This document shows, piece after piece, positions 18,219 to 27,741 of a stretch of 64,000 bases of DNA. The DNA comes from Rhodobiaceae bacterium UBA4490 (lineage in GTDB: Bacteria > Pseudomonadota > Alphaproteobacteria > Parvibaculales > Parvibaculaceae). Below the pieces are notes generated by a model that saw nothing but the letters and a program-made list of their open reading frames with translations, was not told the DNA's origin and did no database searches. The position numbers and the translations under genes are program-made. The DNA lies in contig DGNO01000001.1 in the NCBI GenBank assembly GCA_002389665.1, positions 211,564 through 275,563 of the forward strand, given 5' to 3'. Each line of letters starts with the position of its first letter. The stretch's first letter is position 1.

Positions 18219-19337
18219 ATGGGCTTTGTGCGTGCCTTGGGGCTGATGAGCGGGACTTCGCTCGACGGGATCGATGCCGCGATCCTGGAAACCGATGGCG
18301 AGGCCTATCTGAAACCCGTCAAAACCGCGAGCTTTCCCTACCTGCCCGAGGAACGGGCTTTTCTGCGCCTCGCCCTCGATGTGGCCGCCGATTGGGGCGG
18401 CAAGGGGCTGATGCCCGAGGAAATCGCCGAGGCGGAGCGGGCCGTCACCTATGCCCATGCCATGGCCGTGCGCAAAATGCTGGAGATGGCGGGCATGGAG
18501 GCCAAAGAGATCGATGTCATCGGCTTTCACGGCCAGACCGTGCTGCACCGCCCCGAAGAGGGCATCACCGTGCAACTCGGCCTCGGCGAGGTGCTGGCGG
18601 ATCTCACCGGCATCGATGTGGTCAATGATTTCCGCGCCGCCGATGTGGCTGCCGGCGGGCAGGGCGCGCCCTTCGCCCCGCTTTATCACCGCGCTCTTGC
18701 CGCCGGGCTTCATGCGGACGGGCCGATCACGGTGGTGAATATCGGCGGGGTGGGGAATGTCACCTTCATCGGCAGCGACAAGAAGCTGCTCGCCTTCGAC
18801 ACCGGCCCCGGCAATGCGCTGATCGACGATTGGGCCTTTACCCATACCGAAACGCCGATCGACAAGGACGGGGCGCTGGCGCGGGCGGGCAGCGTCGATG
18901 AGAAGGTACTGGAGCGGCTGCTCACCAATCTCTATTTCGCGCGCAAGCCGCCCAAATCCCTCGACCGGCTGGATTTTTCCGCCGATTACGCCGAAGGCCT
19001 TTCGGTGGAAGACGGCGCGGCGACGCTGACCGCTTTCACCGCCGCCTCCATCGCCAAGGCCATGGAACATATGCCCGAGGAGCCCCGGCTCTGGGTCGTG
19101 TGCGGCGGCGGGCGGCACAACCCGGCGCTGATGGACGAATTGAAGGCGCGTCTGCCCGGCGCGGTGATCGGCGCGGAAGATGCGGGCTGGCGCGGTGACG
19201 ATGTGGAGGCCGAAGCCTTTGCCTATCTCGCCGTGCGCTCGCTGCGCGGCCTGCCGCTCAGCGAGCCCGGCACGACCGGCGTGCCGGAGGCTCTGACGGG
19301 CGGCGTTCTGAACAGGGCGAAGCGGGCGAGGGGGTAG
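18219..19337 (+). CDS. anmK: Anhydro-N-acetylmuramic acid kinase
   Basis: Phosphorylates and opens 1,6-anhydro-MurNAc released by lytic transglycosylases, feeding it into cell-wall recycling. The N-terminal ATP-binding motif is LMSGTSLDGIDAA. GFHGQTVLHRP, VNDFRAADVAAGGQGAP, NIGGVGN and FDTGPGNALID are the family signatures. The 372-residue length is normal. The tyrS-anmK divergent order is common in alphaproteobacteria. Confidence 0.95.
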   Translation: MGFVRALGLMSGTSLDGIDAAILETDGEAYLKPVKTASFPYLPEERAFLRLALDVAADWGGKGLMPEEIAEAERAVTYAHAMAVRKMLEMAGMEAKEIDVIGFHGQTVLHRPEEGITVQLGLGEVLADLTGIDVVNDFRAADVAAGGQGAPFAPLYHRALAAGLHADGPITVVNIGGVGNVTFIGSDKKLLAFDTGPGNALIDDWAFTHTETPIDKDGALARAGSVDEKVLERLLTNLYFARKPPKSLDRLDFSADYAEGLSVEDGAATLTAFTAASIAKAMEHMPEEPRLWVVCGGGRHNPALMDELKARLPGAVIGAEDAGWRGDDVEAEAFAYLAVRSLRGLPLSEPGTTGVPEALTGGVLNRAKRARG

Positions 19338-19338
19338 C

Positions 19339-19992
19339 CTAGCGCCCTTCCACCTCCGCCAGGCGCTTGTCGAGATAGCTGCCTGCGGCGTCCTTCATGG
19401 CGTCGAGGTGATTTTCGAAGAAATGGTTCGCGCCGGGGATCGACTGGTGCTGGATGACGATGCCCTTTTGCGTCTTCAGCCGCTCGACAAGCTTCTGCGT
19501 GTCCGCTTCCGGGGCGACCTGGTCCGTGCTGCCGGTCAGAATGAGGCCGGAAGAAGGGCAGGGTGCGAGGAACGTGAAGTCGTAAAGGTTGGCGGGCGGA
19601 GCGACGGAGATGAAGCCTTCGATTTCCGGGCGGCGCATCAGCACCTGCATGGCGATCCAGGCGCCGAAGGAAAAGCCCGCGATCCAGCAGCGGCCGGATT
19701 CGGCGTTCTGGGATTGCAGCCAATCGAGCGCCGTTGCCGCGTCGGAAAGCTCGCCCACGCCGCCATCATAAAAGCCCTGGCTGCGGCCCACGCCGCGGAA
19801 GTTGAACCGCAAGACCGAAAAGCCCCGCTCCACGAAGATATGGTAGAGCTGGTAAGCCACCGGATTGTTCATCGTGCCGCCAAATTGCGGGTGCGGGTGC
19901 AGCACCAGGGCCACGGGGGCGTTTTCGACTTTCGAGTGGTGATACCGGCCTTCAATGCGGCCTGCCGGGCCATTGAAAATCACGTCGGGCAT
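19339..19992 (-). CDS. Alpha/beta hydrolase (small dienelactone-hydrolase-like)
   Basis: Cytoplasmic serine hydrolase of unknown substrate, 217 residues from ATG 19992; a 13-codon upstream extension is rejected. The nucleophile elbow is GFSFGAW (GxSxG, ~residue 100). HPHPQFGGTMNNPV forms the oxyanion region. The acid lies in STDQVAPE and the catalytic His in GANHFF. It ends one base after anmK on the opposite strand (convergent). The tyrS-anmK-hydrolase-suf neighbourhood recurs in alphaproteobacteria, but a role in Fe-S assembly is not established. Confidence 0.85.
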   Translation of the reverse strand: MPDVIFNGPAGRIEGRYHHSKVENAPVALVLHPHPQFGGTMNNPVAYQLYHIFVERGFSVLRFNFRGVGRSQGFYDGGVGELSDAATALDWLQSQNAESGRCWIAGFSFGAWIAMQVLMRRPEIEGFISVAPPANLYDFTFLAPCPSSGLILTGSTDQVAPEADTQKLVERLKTQKGIVIQHQSIPGANHFFENHLDAMKDAAGSYLDKRLAEVEGR

Positions 19993-20102
19993 AGGGGACA
20001 CATCTCTCCAGCGGAACCCGAAACGGGGCATCCGCGCTGTTTGGTGGAAAGTCTTACTAAATTAGTTGGTTTTTTGTGCTGGAAATCCGCCTAAAAATAA
20101 CT

Positions 20103-20138
20103 AAATAGTTGACTGCAGGGCTCGGAATTGGGTAGCGA
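20103..20138 (+). promoter_or_regulatory. Putative IscR type-1 operator/promoter of the suf operon
   Basis: AAATAGTTGACTG...CTCGG closely resembles the E. coli iscR-promoter IscR sites (AAATAGTTGACC...CTCGGGAAT). TTGACT (20109-20114) doubles as a -35, with TAGCGA 18 nt downstream as a weak -10. It lies about 175 bp before the Rrf2 start codon, leaving a long leader. This matches an autoregulated iscR/suf promoter. Inference from motif similarity only. Confidence 0.55.
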
Positions 20139-20309
20139 AAGGGCCACCCGGTACCGGACCTGGGCGCGTTTCTTAGCACACTCTGGCGATGGATTTGCAA
20201 GTTTAACCGCGCGCCGGGGTCAAAAAGTCCTGAATAAGGCAGATTTTTCAGCCCTTTAGCTGATTGCCGGCTGAGCGCGTAGCGCGGGGCCGGAAAGGAG
20301 ATAGAGACC

Positions 20310-20816
20310 ATGAAACTTACGACGAAGGGACGCTATGCGGTGATGGCGATGACCGATCTGGCGCGCCACAGTCAGGGAAGCCCGGTTTCGCTTGCCGATA
20401 TCGCCTCGCGTCAGGAAATTTCGCTGTCTTATCTCGAGCAGCTCTTTTCCCGCCTGCGCAAGAACGACCTCGTGAAAAGCGTGCGCGGGCCGGGGGGCGG
20501 GTACCTATTGTCGCATGACCCGGATGCCACCCGGATTTCGGATATCATTCTGGCGGTGGACGAGCCGCTGAAAGCCACGCGCTGTCATGCCGGCTCCCCG
20601 CAGGGCTGCATGTCGGATTCCTCGCGCTGCCTGACCCACGATCTTTGGGATGCGCTGAGCGATCAGATCCATCTCTTCCTGGCCTCGGTTTCTCTGGGCG
20701 ATGTGATTTCGGGCCGGCTGCGCGAAAAACGCGCGAGCCAGGTGCCGGACTTTATCGGCGATACGCCGGAAGCCGCCGCCGCCGTCCAGCAGCCGAAAGT
20801 GCATGCGGCCGAGTAA
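20310..20816 (+). CDS. iscR: Rrf2-family Fe-S regulator, IscR-like
   Basis: Winged-helix repressor that senses Fe-S status through a [2Fe-2S] cluster. The N-terminus MKLTTKGRYAVMAMTDLA and the GPGGGYLLS wing are diagnostic. Three cysteines (RCHAGSPQGCMSDSSRCLTH, ~residues 92-108) plus the following His match the IscR cluster ligands, with slightly wider spacing than in E. coli. 168 residues. It is the first gene of the suf operon, with an IscR-like site upstream, so autoregulation is likely. The RBS is GGAAAGGAG. Confidence 0.93.
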   Translation: MKLTTKGRYAVMAMTDLARHSQGSPVSLADIASRQEISLSYLEQLFSRLRKNDLVKSVRGPGGGYLLSHDPDATRISDIILAVDEPLKATRCHAGSPQGCMSDSSRCLTHDLWDALSDQIHLFLASVSLGDVISGRLREKRASQVPDFIGDTPEAAAAVQQPKVHAAE

Positions 20817-20867
20817 GCCGGGCGCAAAACCGAACGGGAAGACACTGAACGGGAAGACCGGGACCTG

Positions 20868-22049
20868 ATGACAGGCACGCGCATATATCTGGATTACAAC
20901 GCAACGGCGCCGCTGCGCAGCGAAGCAGCCGAAGCGATGCGCCGTGCCATCGAGGCAGCGGAGAAAAGCGCAGGCACAGGGCTTGGTAATCCCTCTTCGG
21001 TGCACGCGGAAGGGCGCAAGGCCCGCGCGCTTGTCGAAGAAGCGCGCCGCGATGTGGCAGCGCTCTTAAGCGCGCCCGCCGAAGGGGTGGTCTTTACGGG
21101 ATCGGGCACCGAAGCGGTGAACCTCGCCGTGGCGCAGGCTGAAGCGCTCAGCTGCAGCGCCGTTCTTTACGGGGCGAGCGAGCATGCCTGCGGCATCGGC
21201 GCGGCGGAGGCGAGCCCGCTTGAAAGCCGGCCCATTCCGTTCCTCGCCAATGGGCTGGTGGATTTGGCAGCGCTCGAGAGCTTGCTGAAAGAAGCCGGAG
21301 AAAAGCCCTTCGTGCTGCTGCAACATGCCAATAATGAGACGGGCGTCGTGCAGCCGCTGGAAGAAGCAGCGCACCTTGTGCGCGAGGCAGGCGGCATTCT
21401 CGCCTCCGATCTTGTGCAGAGCGCAGGCAAGACGGCGATCGACATCAAGGCGCTCGGCATTCATATGGGCGCCATCTCCGCCCATAAGATGGGCGGGCCG
21501 CAGGGCGTCGGCGCGCTGGTGCTGGCCGAAGATATGCCGCTCACACCGCTTCTTCATGGCGGCGGGCAGGAACGGCGTCGGCGCGGGGGTACCGAAAACG
21601 TGATCGGTATTGCCGGTTTCGCCGCAGCGGCCAAAGCCGCGCTGAATGATATGGAAAGCCTTGAGGATCAACGCGCGCTGCGCGACGCCTTCGAGGCGAA
21701 GCTGAAAGACTACGCGCCCGGTGTCGTCATTTTCGGCGAGGGCGCGCCGCGGCTTGCCAATACAAGCTGCTTTGCCCTGGAAGGGGCGGATGTAGGCGCC
21801 GAAATGCTGCTGATGAAGCTCGATCTGGCAGGCTTTGCCGTTTCTTCAGGGGCAGCCTGCTCGTCGGGCAAAGTGGCCGCCTCGCATGTGCTCTCCGCCA
21901 TGCAGGTGGAGGACGGGCTTTCCCGTTCGGCCATCCGCATGAGCCTCGGGCGGGAAAGCACATTGGAAGAAGTTCTGGCGCTGGCCGATGCGTGGGCCGG
22001 TGCCGCCGTAAAACATGACGTGCCGGCCCCCGGCGCGGTCATGGCGTAG
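20868..22049 (+). CDS. Cysteine desulfurase (NifS/IscS-type), second of two in the operon
   Basis: PLP enzyme releasing sulfur from cysteine as a persulfide. The opening LDYNATAPLR and GNPSSVHAEGR are NifS/IscS signatures. The PLP lysine is in SAHKMGGPQG and the mobile-loop cysteine in SSGAACSSGK. 393 residues. It lies between the regulator and sufB. The operon also carries sufS (25612-26865), so two desulfurases of different groups are co-transcribed. It may supply sulfur for other uses or act under different conditions. Confidence 0.93.
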   Translation: MTGTRIYLDYNATAPLRSEAAEAMRRAIEAAEKSAGTGLGNPSSVHAEGRKARALVEEARRDVAALLSAPAEGVVFTGSGTEAVNLAVAQAEALSCSAVLYGASEHACGIGAAEASPLESRPIPFLANGLVDLAALESLLKEAGEKPFVLLQHANNETGVVQPLEEAAHLVREAGGILASDLVQSAGKTAIDIKALGIHMGAISAHKMGGPQGVGALVLAEDMPLTPLLHGGGQERRRRGGTENVIGIAGFAAAAKAALNDMESLEDQRALRDAFEAKLKDYAPGVVIFGEGAPRLANTSCFALEGADVGAEMLLMKLDLAGFAVSSGAACSSGKVAASHVLSAMQVEDGLSRSAIRMSLGRESTLEEVLALADAWAGAAVKHDVPAPGAVMA

Positions 22050-22075
22050 CTAAGCGATCTTAAGGGAAACAGATC

Positions 22076-23524
22076 ATGGCGGTTCGTGAGACAGTTGAAA
22101 CGGTAGATGAAGTCGGCAAGTACAAGTACGGCTTTTTCACGGATATCGAATCCGAGAAAGCGCCCAAGGGCTTGAACGAAGACACCATCCGTTTCATCTC
22201 GGCCAAAAAGGACGAGCCGGAATGGATGCTGGAATGGCGGCTTGAAGCGTACCGGCGCTGGCTGACCATGCAGGAGCCTTCCTGGGCCAAGGTCAATTAT
22301 CCCGAAATCGATTTTCAGGACGCCTATTATTATTCGGCGCCGAAGTCGGATGAGGACCGGCCGAAGAGTCTCGATGAAGTAGACCCGAAGCTTCTGGAAA
22401 CCTATGAGAAGCTTGGCATTCCGCTTTCCGAGCAAAAGATGCTGGCAGGCGTTGCGGTGGATGCGGTGTTCGACAGCGTTTCCGTCGCCACGACCTTCAA
22501 GGGTAAGCTGAAAGAAGCTGGCGTCATCTTCTGCCCGATGTCCGAAGCGATCCGCGACTATCCCGATCTTGTGCGCAAGTATTTGGGCTCGGTCGTGCCG
22601 GTCAGCGACAACTTTTATGCAACGCTCAACTCTGCGGTCTTCTCGGACGGCTCCTTCGTCTATATCCCGAAGGGTGTGCGCTGCCCGATGGAGCTGTCGA
22701 CCTATTTCCGCATCAATGAAGCGCAAACGGGCCAGTTCGAGCGCACGCTGATCGTTGCCGATGAAGGCTCTTATGTGAGCTATCTGGAAGGCTGCACCGC
22801 GCCCATGCGCGATGAAAATCAGGTGCACGCCGCCGTGGTCGAGCTTGTGGCGCTGGAAGGGGCGGAGATCAAATATTCCACCGTCCAGAACTGGTATCCG
22901 GGCGATGAGAACGGCAAAGGCGGTATCTACAACTTCGTGACCAAGCGCGGCGATTGCCGCGGCGCGGATTCGAAGATTTCCTGGACGCAGGTCGAAACCG
23001 GCTCCGCCGTCACCTGGAAGTATCCAAGCTGCATCCTGCGCGGCGATAATTCGGTGGGCGAGTTCTATTCCATCGCCATCTCGAACAATTACCAGCAGGT
23101 GGACAGCGGCACGAAGATGATCCATCTGGGCAAGAACACTTCGAGCCGGATCATCTCCAAGGGCATCTCGGCAGGCAAAAGCTCCAACACTTACCGGGGC
23201 CTTGTGAGCGTGCACAAAAAGGCGGAGGACGCGCGCAACTTTACGCAGTGCGACTCTTTGCTCGTGGGCGATAAATGCTCCGCCCATACCGTGCCTTACA
23301 TTGAATCGAAGAACCCCAGCGCCGTGCTGGAGCATGAGGCAACGACATCGAAAATCAGTGAAGACCAGCTCTTCTACTGCATGCAGCGCGGGCTTGGAGA
23401 AGAAGAAGCAGTGGCGCTGCTCGTCAACGGCTTTTGCCGGGATGTGCTGCAGCAATTACCGATGGAATTTGCGGTTGAAGCGCAGAAGCTTGTAGGCATC
23501 AGCCTGGAAGGCAGCGTGGGCTGA
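22076..23524 (+). CDS. sufB: Fe-S cluster assembly scaffold SufB
   Basis: Core subunit of the SufBC2D scaffold on which new clusters are built. The beta-helix core carries [11 protein letters not shown] and [18 protein letters not shown]. The C-terminal [30 protein letters not shown] block is shared with SufD, and C-terminal residues include the conserved Cys/Glu of the SufB-SufD interface. The 482-residue length is typical. 26 bp after the desulfurase gene. Confidence 0.97.
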   Translation: MAVRETVETVDEVGKYKYGFFTDIESEKAPKGLNEDTIRFISAKKDEPEWMLEWRLEAYRRWLTMQEPSWAKVNYPEIDFQDAYYYSAPKSDEDRPKSLDEVDPKLLETYEKLGIPLSEQKMLAGVAVDAVFDSVSVATTFKGKLKEAGVIFCPMSEAIRDYPDLVRKYLGSVVPVSDNFYATLNSAVFSDGSFVYIPKGVRCPMELSTYFRINEAQTGQFERTLIVADEGSYVSYLEGCTAPMRDENQVHAAVVELVALEGAEIKYSTVQNWYPGDENGKGGIYNFVTKRGDCRGADSKISWTQVETGSAVTWKYPSCILRGDNSVGEFYSIAISNNYQQVDSGTKMIHLGKNTSSRIISKGISAGKSSNTYRGLVSVHKKAEDARNFTQCDSLLVGDKCSAHTVPYIESKNPSAVLEHEATTSKISEDQLFYCMQRGLGEEEAVALLVNGFCRDVLQQLPMEFAVEAQKLVGISLEGSVG

Positions 23525-23537
23525 TAAGGAAAGAGAA

Positions 23538-24281
23538 ATGCTTGAGATCAAAGATCTGCACGTCAAAGTGGACGGCAAAGAAATTCTGAAAGGCATCACG
23601 CTGAGCGTCGGCACCGGCGAGGTCCATGCGATCATGGGCCCCAACGGGTCGGGCAAGTCGACGCTGTCTTATGTGCTTTCGGGCCGGGAAGGCTATGAGA
23701 TCACCAAAGGCGAGATCCTTTACAAGGGCAAAGACCTGCGCGCCATGGAAATCGAAGAGCGCGCCGCTGCCGGCGTCTTCCTTGCCTTCCAGTATCCGAT
23801 CGAGATACCGGGCGTGACGACCATGACGTTCCTCAAAACCGCGCTTAACGCGCAGCGCAAGGCGCGCGGGGAAGAAGAACTCGATGCCGTGAAATTCCTG
23901 CGCCTTGTGCGTGAGAAGGCCGGCCCGCTCAACGTTTCCGAAGACATGCTGAAGCGCCCGCTCAATGTCGGTTTTTCGGGCGGGGAAAAGAAGCGCGCGG
24001 AAATTCTGCAAATGGCGCTCTTGGAGCCGAGCCTTGCCGTGCTGGACGAAACCGATTCCGGGCTCGACATCGACGCGCTGAAGGTTGTTTCGGACGGGGT
24101 GAATGCGCTGCGCAGCCCGGACCGCTCGATGATCGTGATCACGCACTATCAGCGCCTGCTCAATCACATCGTGCCGGACAAGGTGCATGTGCTCTCCGCC
24201 GGACGCATCGTGCGCACGGGCGGCAAAGAGCTGGCGCATGAGCTCGAGGAAACCGGTTACGCCGATATTGTGGAGGCCTGA
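23538..24281 (+). CDS. sufC: Fe-S cluster assembly ATPase SufC
   Basis: ABC-type ATPase driving SufBCD conformational change. The Walker A is GPNGSGKST (~residue 34). The signature is VGFSGGEKKRAEI, the Walker B is LAVLDETDSGLDID and the H-loop is VITHYQR. 247 residues, soluble. Starts 13 bp after sufB and 5 bp before sufD. Confidence 0.97.
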   Translation: MLEIKDLHVKVDGKEILKGITLSVGTGEVHAIMGPNGSGKSTLSYVLSGREGYEITKGEILYKGKDLRAMEIEERAAAGVFLAFQYPIEIPGVTTMTFLKTALNAQRKARGEEELDAVKFLRLVREKAGPLNVSEDMLKRPLNVGFSGGEKKRAEILQMALLEPSLAVLDETDSGLDIDALKVVSDGVNALRSPDRSMIVITHYQRLLNHIVPDKVHVLSAGRIVRTGGKELAHELEETGYADIVEA

Positions 24282-24286
24282 GGTCA

Positions 24287-25606
24287 ATGACGGCCAATAT
24301 CGAAGAACAATATCTGGAAGCCTTTGGCGCGCTCGCGCCGCAGGGTGATCCGGCTTGGCTTTTGGCCCGCCGCCGCATGGCGCGGGACATCTTCGCCGCT
24401 GCGGGTTTTCCGCACCGGCGCGTGGAAGCCTGGCGCTATACGGACCTGCGCCGCGCGCTCGCGAAAGACGGCTATGTACCTGCGCAGCGTTTTGACGGCC
24501 CGCTTGCCTATGACGCCGAAACCGTGGGGCCGGGCGCGGCCGCTTTCGGCGATGTCGAGCGGCATATGCTGGTCTGCGTCAATGGTTTCTTCCGCCCCGA
24601 CCTTTCCTCGGCGGATCTGCCCGAGGGCGTTAGCGTCAAGCCTTTGAGCGAAGCGGTAAAGGAAACCGGCTTTGAAGAGTTTTTGACGACGGACGACAAT
24701 CTTCATCCCATCAATGCGCTCAATAGCGCGTTGATGCAGGACGGGCTCGTGATCCGTGTCGATGCTGGAAAAGATGCCGGCAAGCCGCTCCATATGGTGC
24801 ATGTGACGACATCGTCCGGCGCTTCGGCGGCGCATATGCGCCATGTCATTGCGCTCGGCAAGGGCGCCAAACTTTCCCTGCTTGAAACCCATCTCGGCCA
24901 GGGCGGCGCGGGCTATCTTGCCAATCACGTCACCGAAACCCATCTGGGCGAAGGCGCGGCGCTGACACATATCAAGCTGCAGGATGAAGCCAAAGACGCG
25001 CTGCATCTGGCAGCGAACAATCTGCGCCTTTCGGCGGACGCGAAGTATTACGGTTTCGTGCTGGCGCTCGGCGCGCGGCTCTCGCGGCATGAAACGGATG
25101 CCGTTTTCAAAGGCGAGGGCGCGCATGCGGATATGCACGGCGCGCTGGCGCTGCGCGGTAAACAGCTTGGCGATATCAGCACTTATGTGGATCATGCGGT
25201 CCCCGGCTGCAGCTCGAACGCTCATGTGAAGTCGGTGCTGGACGAAGAGGCGACGGGCGTCTTCCAGGGCTGTGTCCTGGTGGCCAAGGACGCGCAGAAG
25301 ACGGACGGCCGCCAGCTTTCCAACGCGCTGCTTCTGTCGCGCGATGCGGGCATGAACGCCAAGCCTGAGCTTGAGATTTATGCCGATGACGTGCAATGCG
25401 CGCATGGCTCGACGATCGGCGAACTCGATGAGACGGCGCTTTTTTATCTGCGCTCGCGCGGTATCGACGAAGCCACGGCCCGCAGTCTTCTCATCCGTGC
25501 CTTTTTGGATGAGGTGCTCGAAACCATCCCGCTGGACGGCGTCAAGCAGGACATTGGAAGCCAGATCGATGTCTGGTTCCGCGCCAGCGCATTGGCAGGG
25601 AGTTAA
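24287..25606 (+). CDS. sufD: Fe-S cluster assembly protein SufD
   Basis: Partner of SufB in the SufBC2D scaffold, implicated in iron acquisition. The N-terminal helical part has HRRVEAWRYTDLR, the beta-helix fills the centre, and the C-terminus has KPELEIYADDVQCAHGSTIGELDETALFYLRSRGI, diagnostic for SufD. 439 residues. 5 bp after sufC and 5 bp before sufS, so almost certainly co-translated. Confidence 0.96.
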   Translation: MTANIEEQYLEAFGALAPQGDPAWLLARRRMARDIFAAAGFPHRRVEAWRYTDLRRALAKDGYVPAQRFDGPLAYDAETVGPGAAAFGDVERHMLVCVNGFFRPDLSSADLPEGVSVKPLSEAVKETGFEEFLTTDDNLHPINALNSALMQDGLVIRVDAGKDAGKPLHMVHVTTSSGASAAHMRHVIALGKGAKLSLLETHLGQGGAGYLANHVTETHLGEGAALTHIKLQDEAKDALHLAANNLRLSADAKYYGFVLALGARLSRHETDAVFKGEGAHADMHGALALRGKQLGDISTYVDHAVPGCSSNAHVKSVLDEEATGVFQGCVLVAKDAQKTDGRQLSNALLLSRDAGMNAKPELEIYADDVQCAHGSTIGELDETALFYLRSRGIDEATARSLLIRAFLDEVLETIPLDGVKQDIGSQIDVWFRASALAGS

Positions 25607-25611
25607 ACAAG

Positions 25612-26865
25612 ATGAGTGAAATGCCCCTGGTGAAGGATGTGGTGTCCGCTTTCAATGTGGACCGCGTGCGCGCCGACTTTCCCATTCTCTCGCGGGAAGT
25701 CTATGGCAAACCGCTGACCTATCTCGACAATGCCGCCTCCGCGCAAAAACCGCAGGCCGTGATCGATGCAGTGCGTAATGCCTATGAGGCGGAATATGCA
25801 AATGTTCACCGGGGTCTGCATTTCCTCTCCAATCTTGCGACCGAGCGCTTCGAGGCGGCGCGGGAAAGCGTGCGCCGCTACCTGAACGCCAAGAAGCAGG
25901 AAGAAATCATCTTCACCTCCGGCTCGACCGATGCGATCAACCTCGTCGCTTCTTCTTACCTTGAGCCTTTGATCGGTGAGGGTGATGAAATCGTTCTCTC
26001 CATCATGGAGCACCATTCCAACATCGTGCCCTGGCATTATATGCGCGAACGCCATGGCGCCGTTTTGAAATGGGCGCCGGTGACGGATGAAGGCGATCTC
26101 GATCTCAATGCCCTCGATAAACTGCTCGGGCCGAAAGTGAAGCTGCTGGCGCTCACCCATATGTCGAATGCGCTCGGCACCATTACGCCGATGAAACGCA
26201 TCGTGAAAATGGCGCATGACCGCGGCATTCCGGTGATGGTGGACGGCTCGCAATCGGCGGTGCATCTGCCCATCGACGTGCAGGATCTCGACTGCGATTT
26301 CTTTGCGCTGACGGGCCATAAGATTTACGGGCCGAGCGGCATTGGCGCGCTTTATGCCAAGCGTGAACATCTGGAGAAAATGCGGCCCTACCGGGGCGGC
26401 GGTGAAATGATCCGCGAAGTCTCCATGGACCGGATCACCTATGCCGACCCGCCCCACCGCTTTGAAGCGGGCACGCCGCCCATCGTACAGGCCATCGGTC
26501 TCGGCGCGGCGCTTGATTATGTGGACGGGCTTGGCCGGGAAAATATTCTCGCCCATGAAAGCGCGCTTCTGGCTTACGCCACCGAGCGGATACAGGAAGT
26601 GGAGAAACTCCGGCTGATCGGCACCTCCGCGAATAAGGGAAGCATTCTTTCCTTTGTGATCGACGGCACGCATCCTCACGACATCAGTATGATTATCGAC
26701 CGCTCCGGCGTTGCCGTGCGGGCGGGTCATCACTGCGCCCAGCCGCTGATGGACAGATTTGATGTACCGGCGACCTCACGCGCCTCGATTGCGATGTATA
26801 ATACGAAAGAAGATATCGACAGGCTGGTGGACGCGCTCCAGCATGCGGTCGAGTTCTTCGGGTAA
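25612..26865 (+). CDS. sufS: Cysteine desulfurase SufS (group II)
   Basis: PLP-dependent sulfur donor of the SUF system. FPILSREVYGKPLTYLDNAASAQKP is the SufS opening. The PLP lysine is in LTGHKIYGPSGIG, and the active-site cysteine sits in the short loop RAGHHCAQPLM, typical of group II enzymes that need an activator (SufE or SufU). No sufE lies in this operon. 417 residues. Confidence 0.96.
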   Translation: MSEMPLVKDVVSAFNVDRVRADFPILSREVYGKPLTYLDNAASAQKPQAVIDAVRNAYEAEYANVHRGLHFLSNLATERFEAARESVRRYLNAKKQEEIIFTSGSTDAINLVASSYLEPLIGEGDEIVLSIMEHHSNIVPWHYMRERHGAVLKWAPVTDEGDLDLNALDKLLGPKVKLLALTHMSNALGTITPMKRIVKMAHDRGIPVMVDGSQSAVHLPIDVQDLDCDFFALTGHKIYGPSGIGALYAKREHLEKMRPYRGGGEMIREVSMDRITYADPPHRFEAGTPPIVQAIGLGAALDYVDGLGRENILAHESALLAYATERIQEVEKLRLIGTSANKGSILSFVIDGTHPHDISMIIDRSGVAVRAGHHCAQPLMDRFDVPATSRASIAMYNTKEDIDRLVDALQHAVEFFG

Positions 26866-26873
26866 CGGGTAAG

Positions 26874-27281
26874 ATGATGGCTGACGAAATGGATCTTGAA
26901 AGCAAAACCGAAACGGCGCCCGAGCCGGTGGAAAATGCGCCCGCCGCCCAAGGCTCCGCCTTGCCGCCCGAAGAGATCGAGCGGCTGACGGACGATCTCA
27001 TCGGCGCGCTCAAGACCGTTTATGACCCTGAAATCCCTGTGGACATTTACGAGCTGGGCCTCATTTACAAGATCGACATTTCCGATGACCGGGATGTGCT
27101 GGTCGATATGACGCTGACCGCGCCGGGCTGTCCCGTGGCCGGTGAAATGCCGGGCTGGGTGGAAGATGCCGTGCGCTCCGTCGACGGGGTGGGCGATGTT
27201 CAGGTCAATCTCGTCTTCGATCCGCCCTGGGACCCGAGCCGCATGTCGGATGAGGCACGCGTCGCCCTTAACATGTATTGA
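26874..27281 (+). CDS. sufT: SUF-associated DUF59/MIP18-like protein SufT
   Basis: Fe-S maturation accessory protein of 135 residues (second ATG at 26877 also possible). An acidic, Ala/Pro-rich head of about 40 residues precedes the DUF59 domain, which shows LKTVYDPEIPVDIYELGLIY, VDMTLTAPGCPVAGEMPGWV (conserved Cys) and VNLVFDPPWDPSRMSDEAR. 8 bp after sufS. Homologues help mature Fe-S proteins when demand is high. Confidence 0.94.
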   Translation: MMADEMDLESKTETAPEPVENAPAAQGSALPPEEIERLTDDLIGALKTVYDPEIPVDIYELGLIYKIDISDDRDVLVDMTLTAPGCPVAGEMPGWVEDAVRSVDGVGDVQVNLVFDPPWDPSRMSDEARVALNMY

Positions 27282-27365
27282 GGTTTGCCCGTTAAACTGG
27301 GGTCTTGTCATCCCGGGGCAAACCCACCAATTTAAGTATGTAGTCCTCGCATAACGGAGAAATCC

Positions 27366-27740
27366 ATGGCCAAGCGAGAGCGCCCGAAAGCGATTACTTT
27401 GACCGATGCGGCAGCTGCCCGCGTCAAGGAGATCATTGAAAATTCCGACAAGGAGATTGCCGGGGTGCGCATCGGCGTGGAAAAAGGCGGCTGCGCCGGC
27501 ATGGCCTATACGATGGAATATGCCGAGGAAATCGGCCCGATGGACGAAGTGGTCGAGGATAAGGGCGTGCGTGTGCTGATCGACCCGAAGGCCATTCTCT
27601 TCCTGCTCGGCACGGAAATGGATTACGAAGTGGGCAAGCTTTCGAGCACCTTCCAATTCAACAACCCGAATGCCATCGATGCTTGCGGCTGCGGTGAAAG
27701 CGTCACCATTCAGCCCGTGCCCGAAGACGCGCTTCAATAA
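27366..27740 (+). CDS. sufA: A-type Fe-S carrier, SufA/IscA/ErpA family
   Basis: Carries nascent clusters from SufBCD to apo-proteins. The three conserved cysteines are visible in EKGGCAGMAY and DACGCGES near the C-terminus; FNNPNA is the family signature. 124 residues. It is separated from sufT by 84 bp containing a degenerate half of the palindromic repeat family (27299-27325), and may have its own start signal (GGAG at -9). Confidence 0.94.
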   Translation: MAKRERPKAITLTDAAAARVKEIIENSDKEIAGVRIGVEKGGCAGMAYTMEYAEEIGPMDEVVEDKGVRVLIDPKAILFLLGTEMDYEVGKLSSTFQFNNPNAIDACGCGESVTIQPVPEDALQ

Positions 27741-27741
27741 C

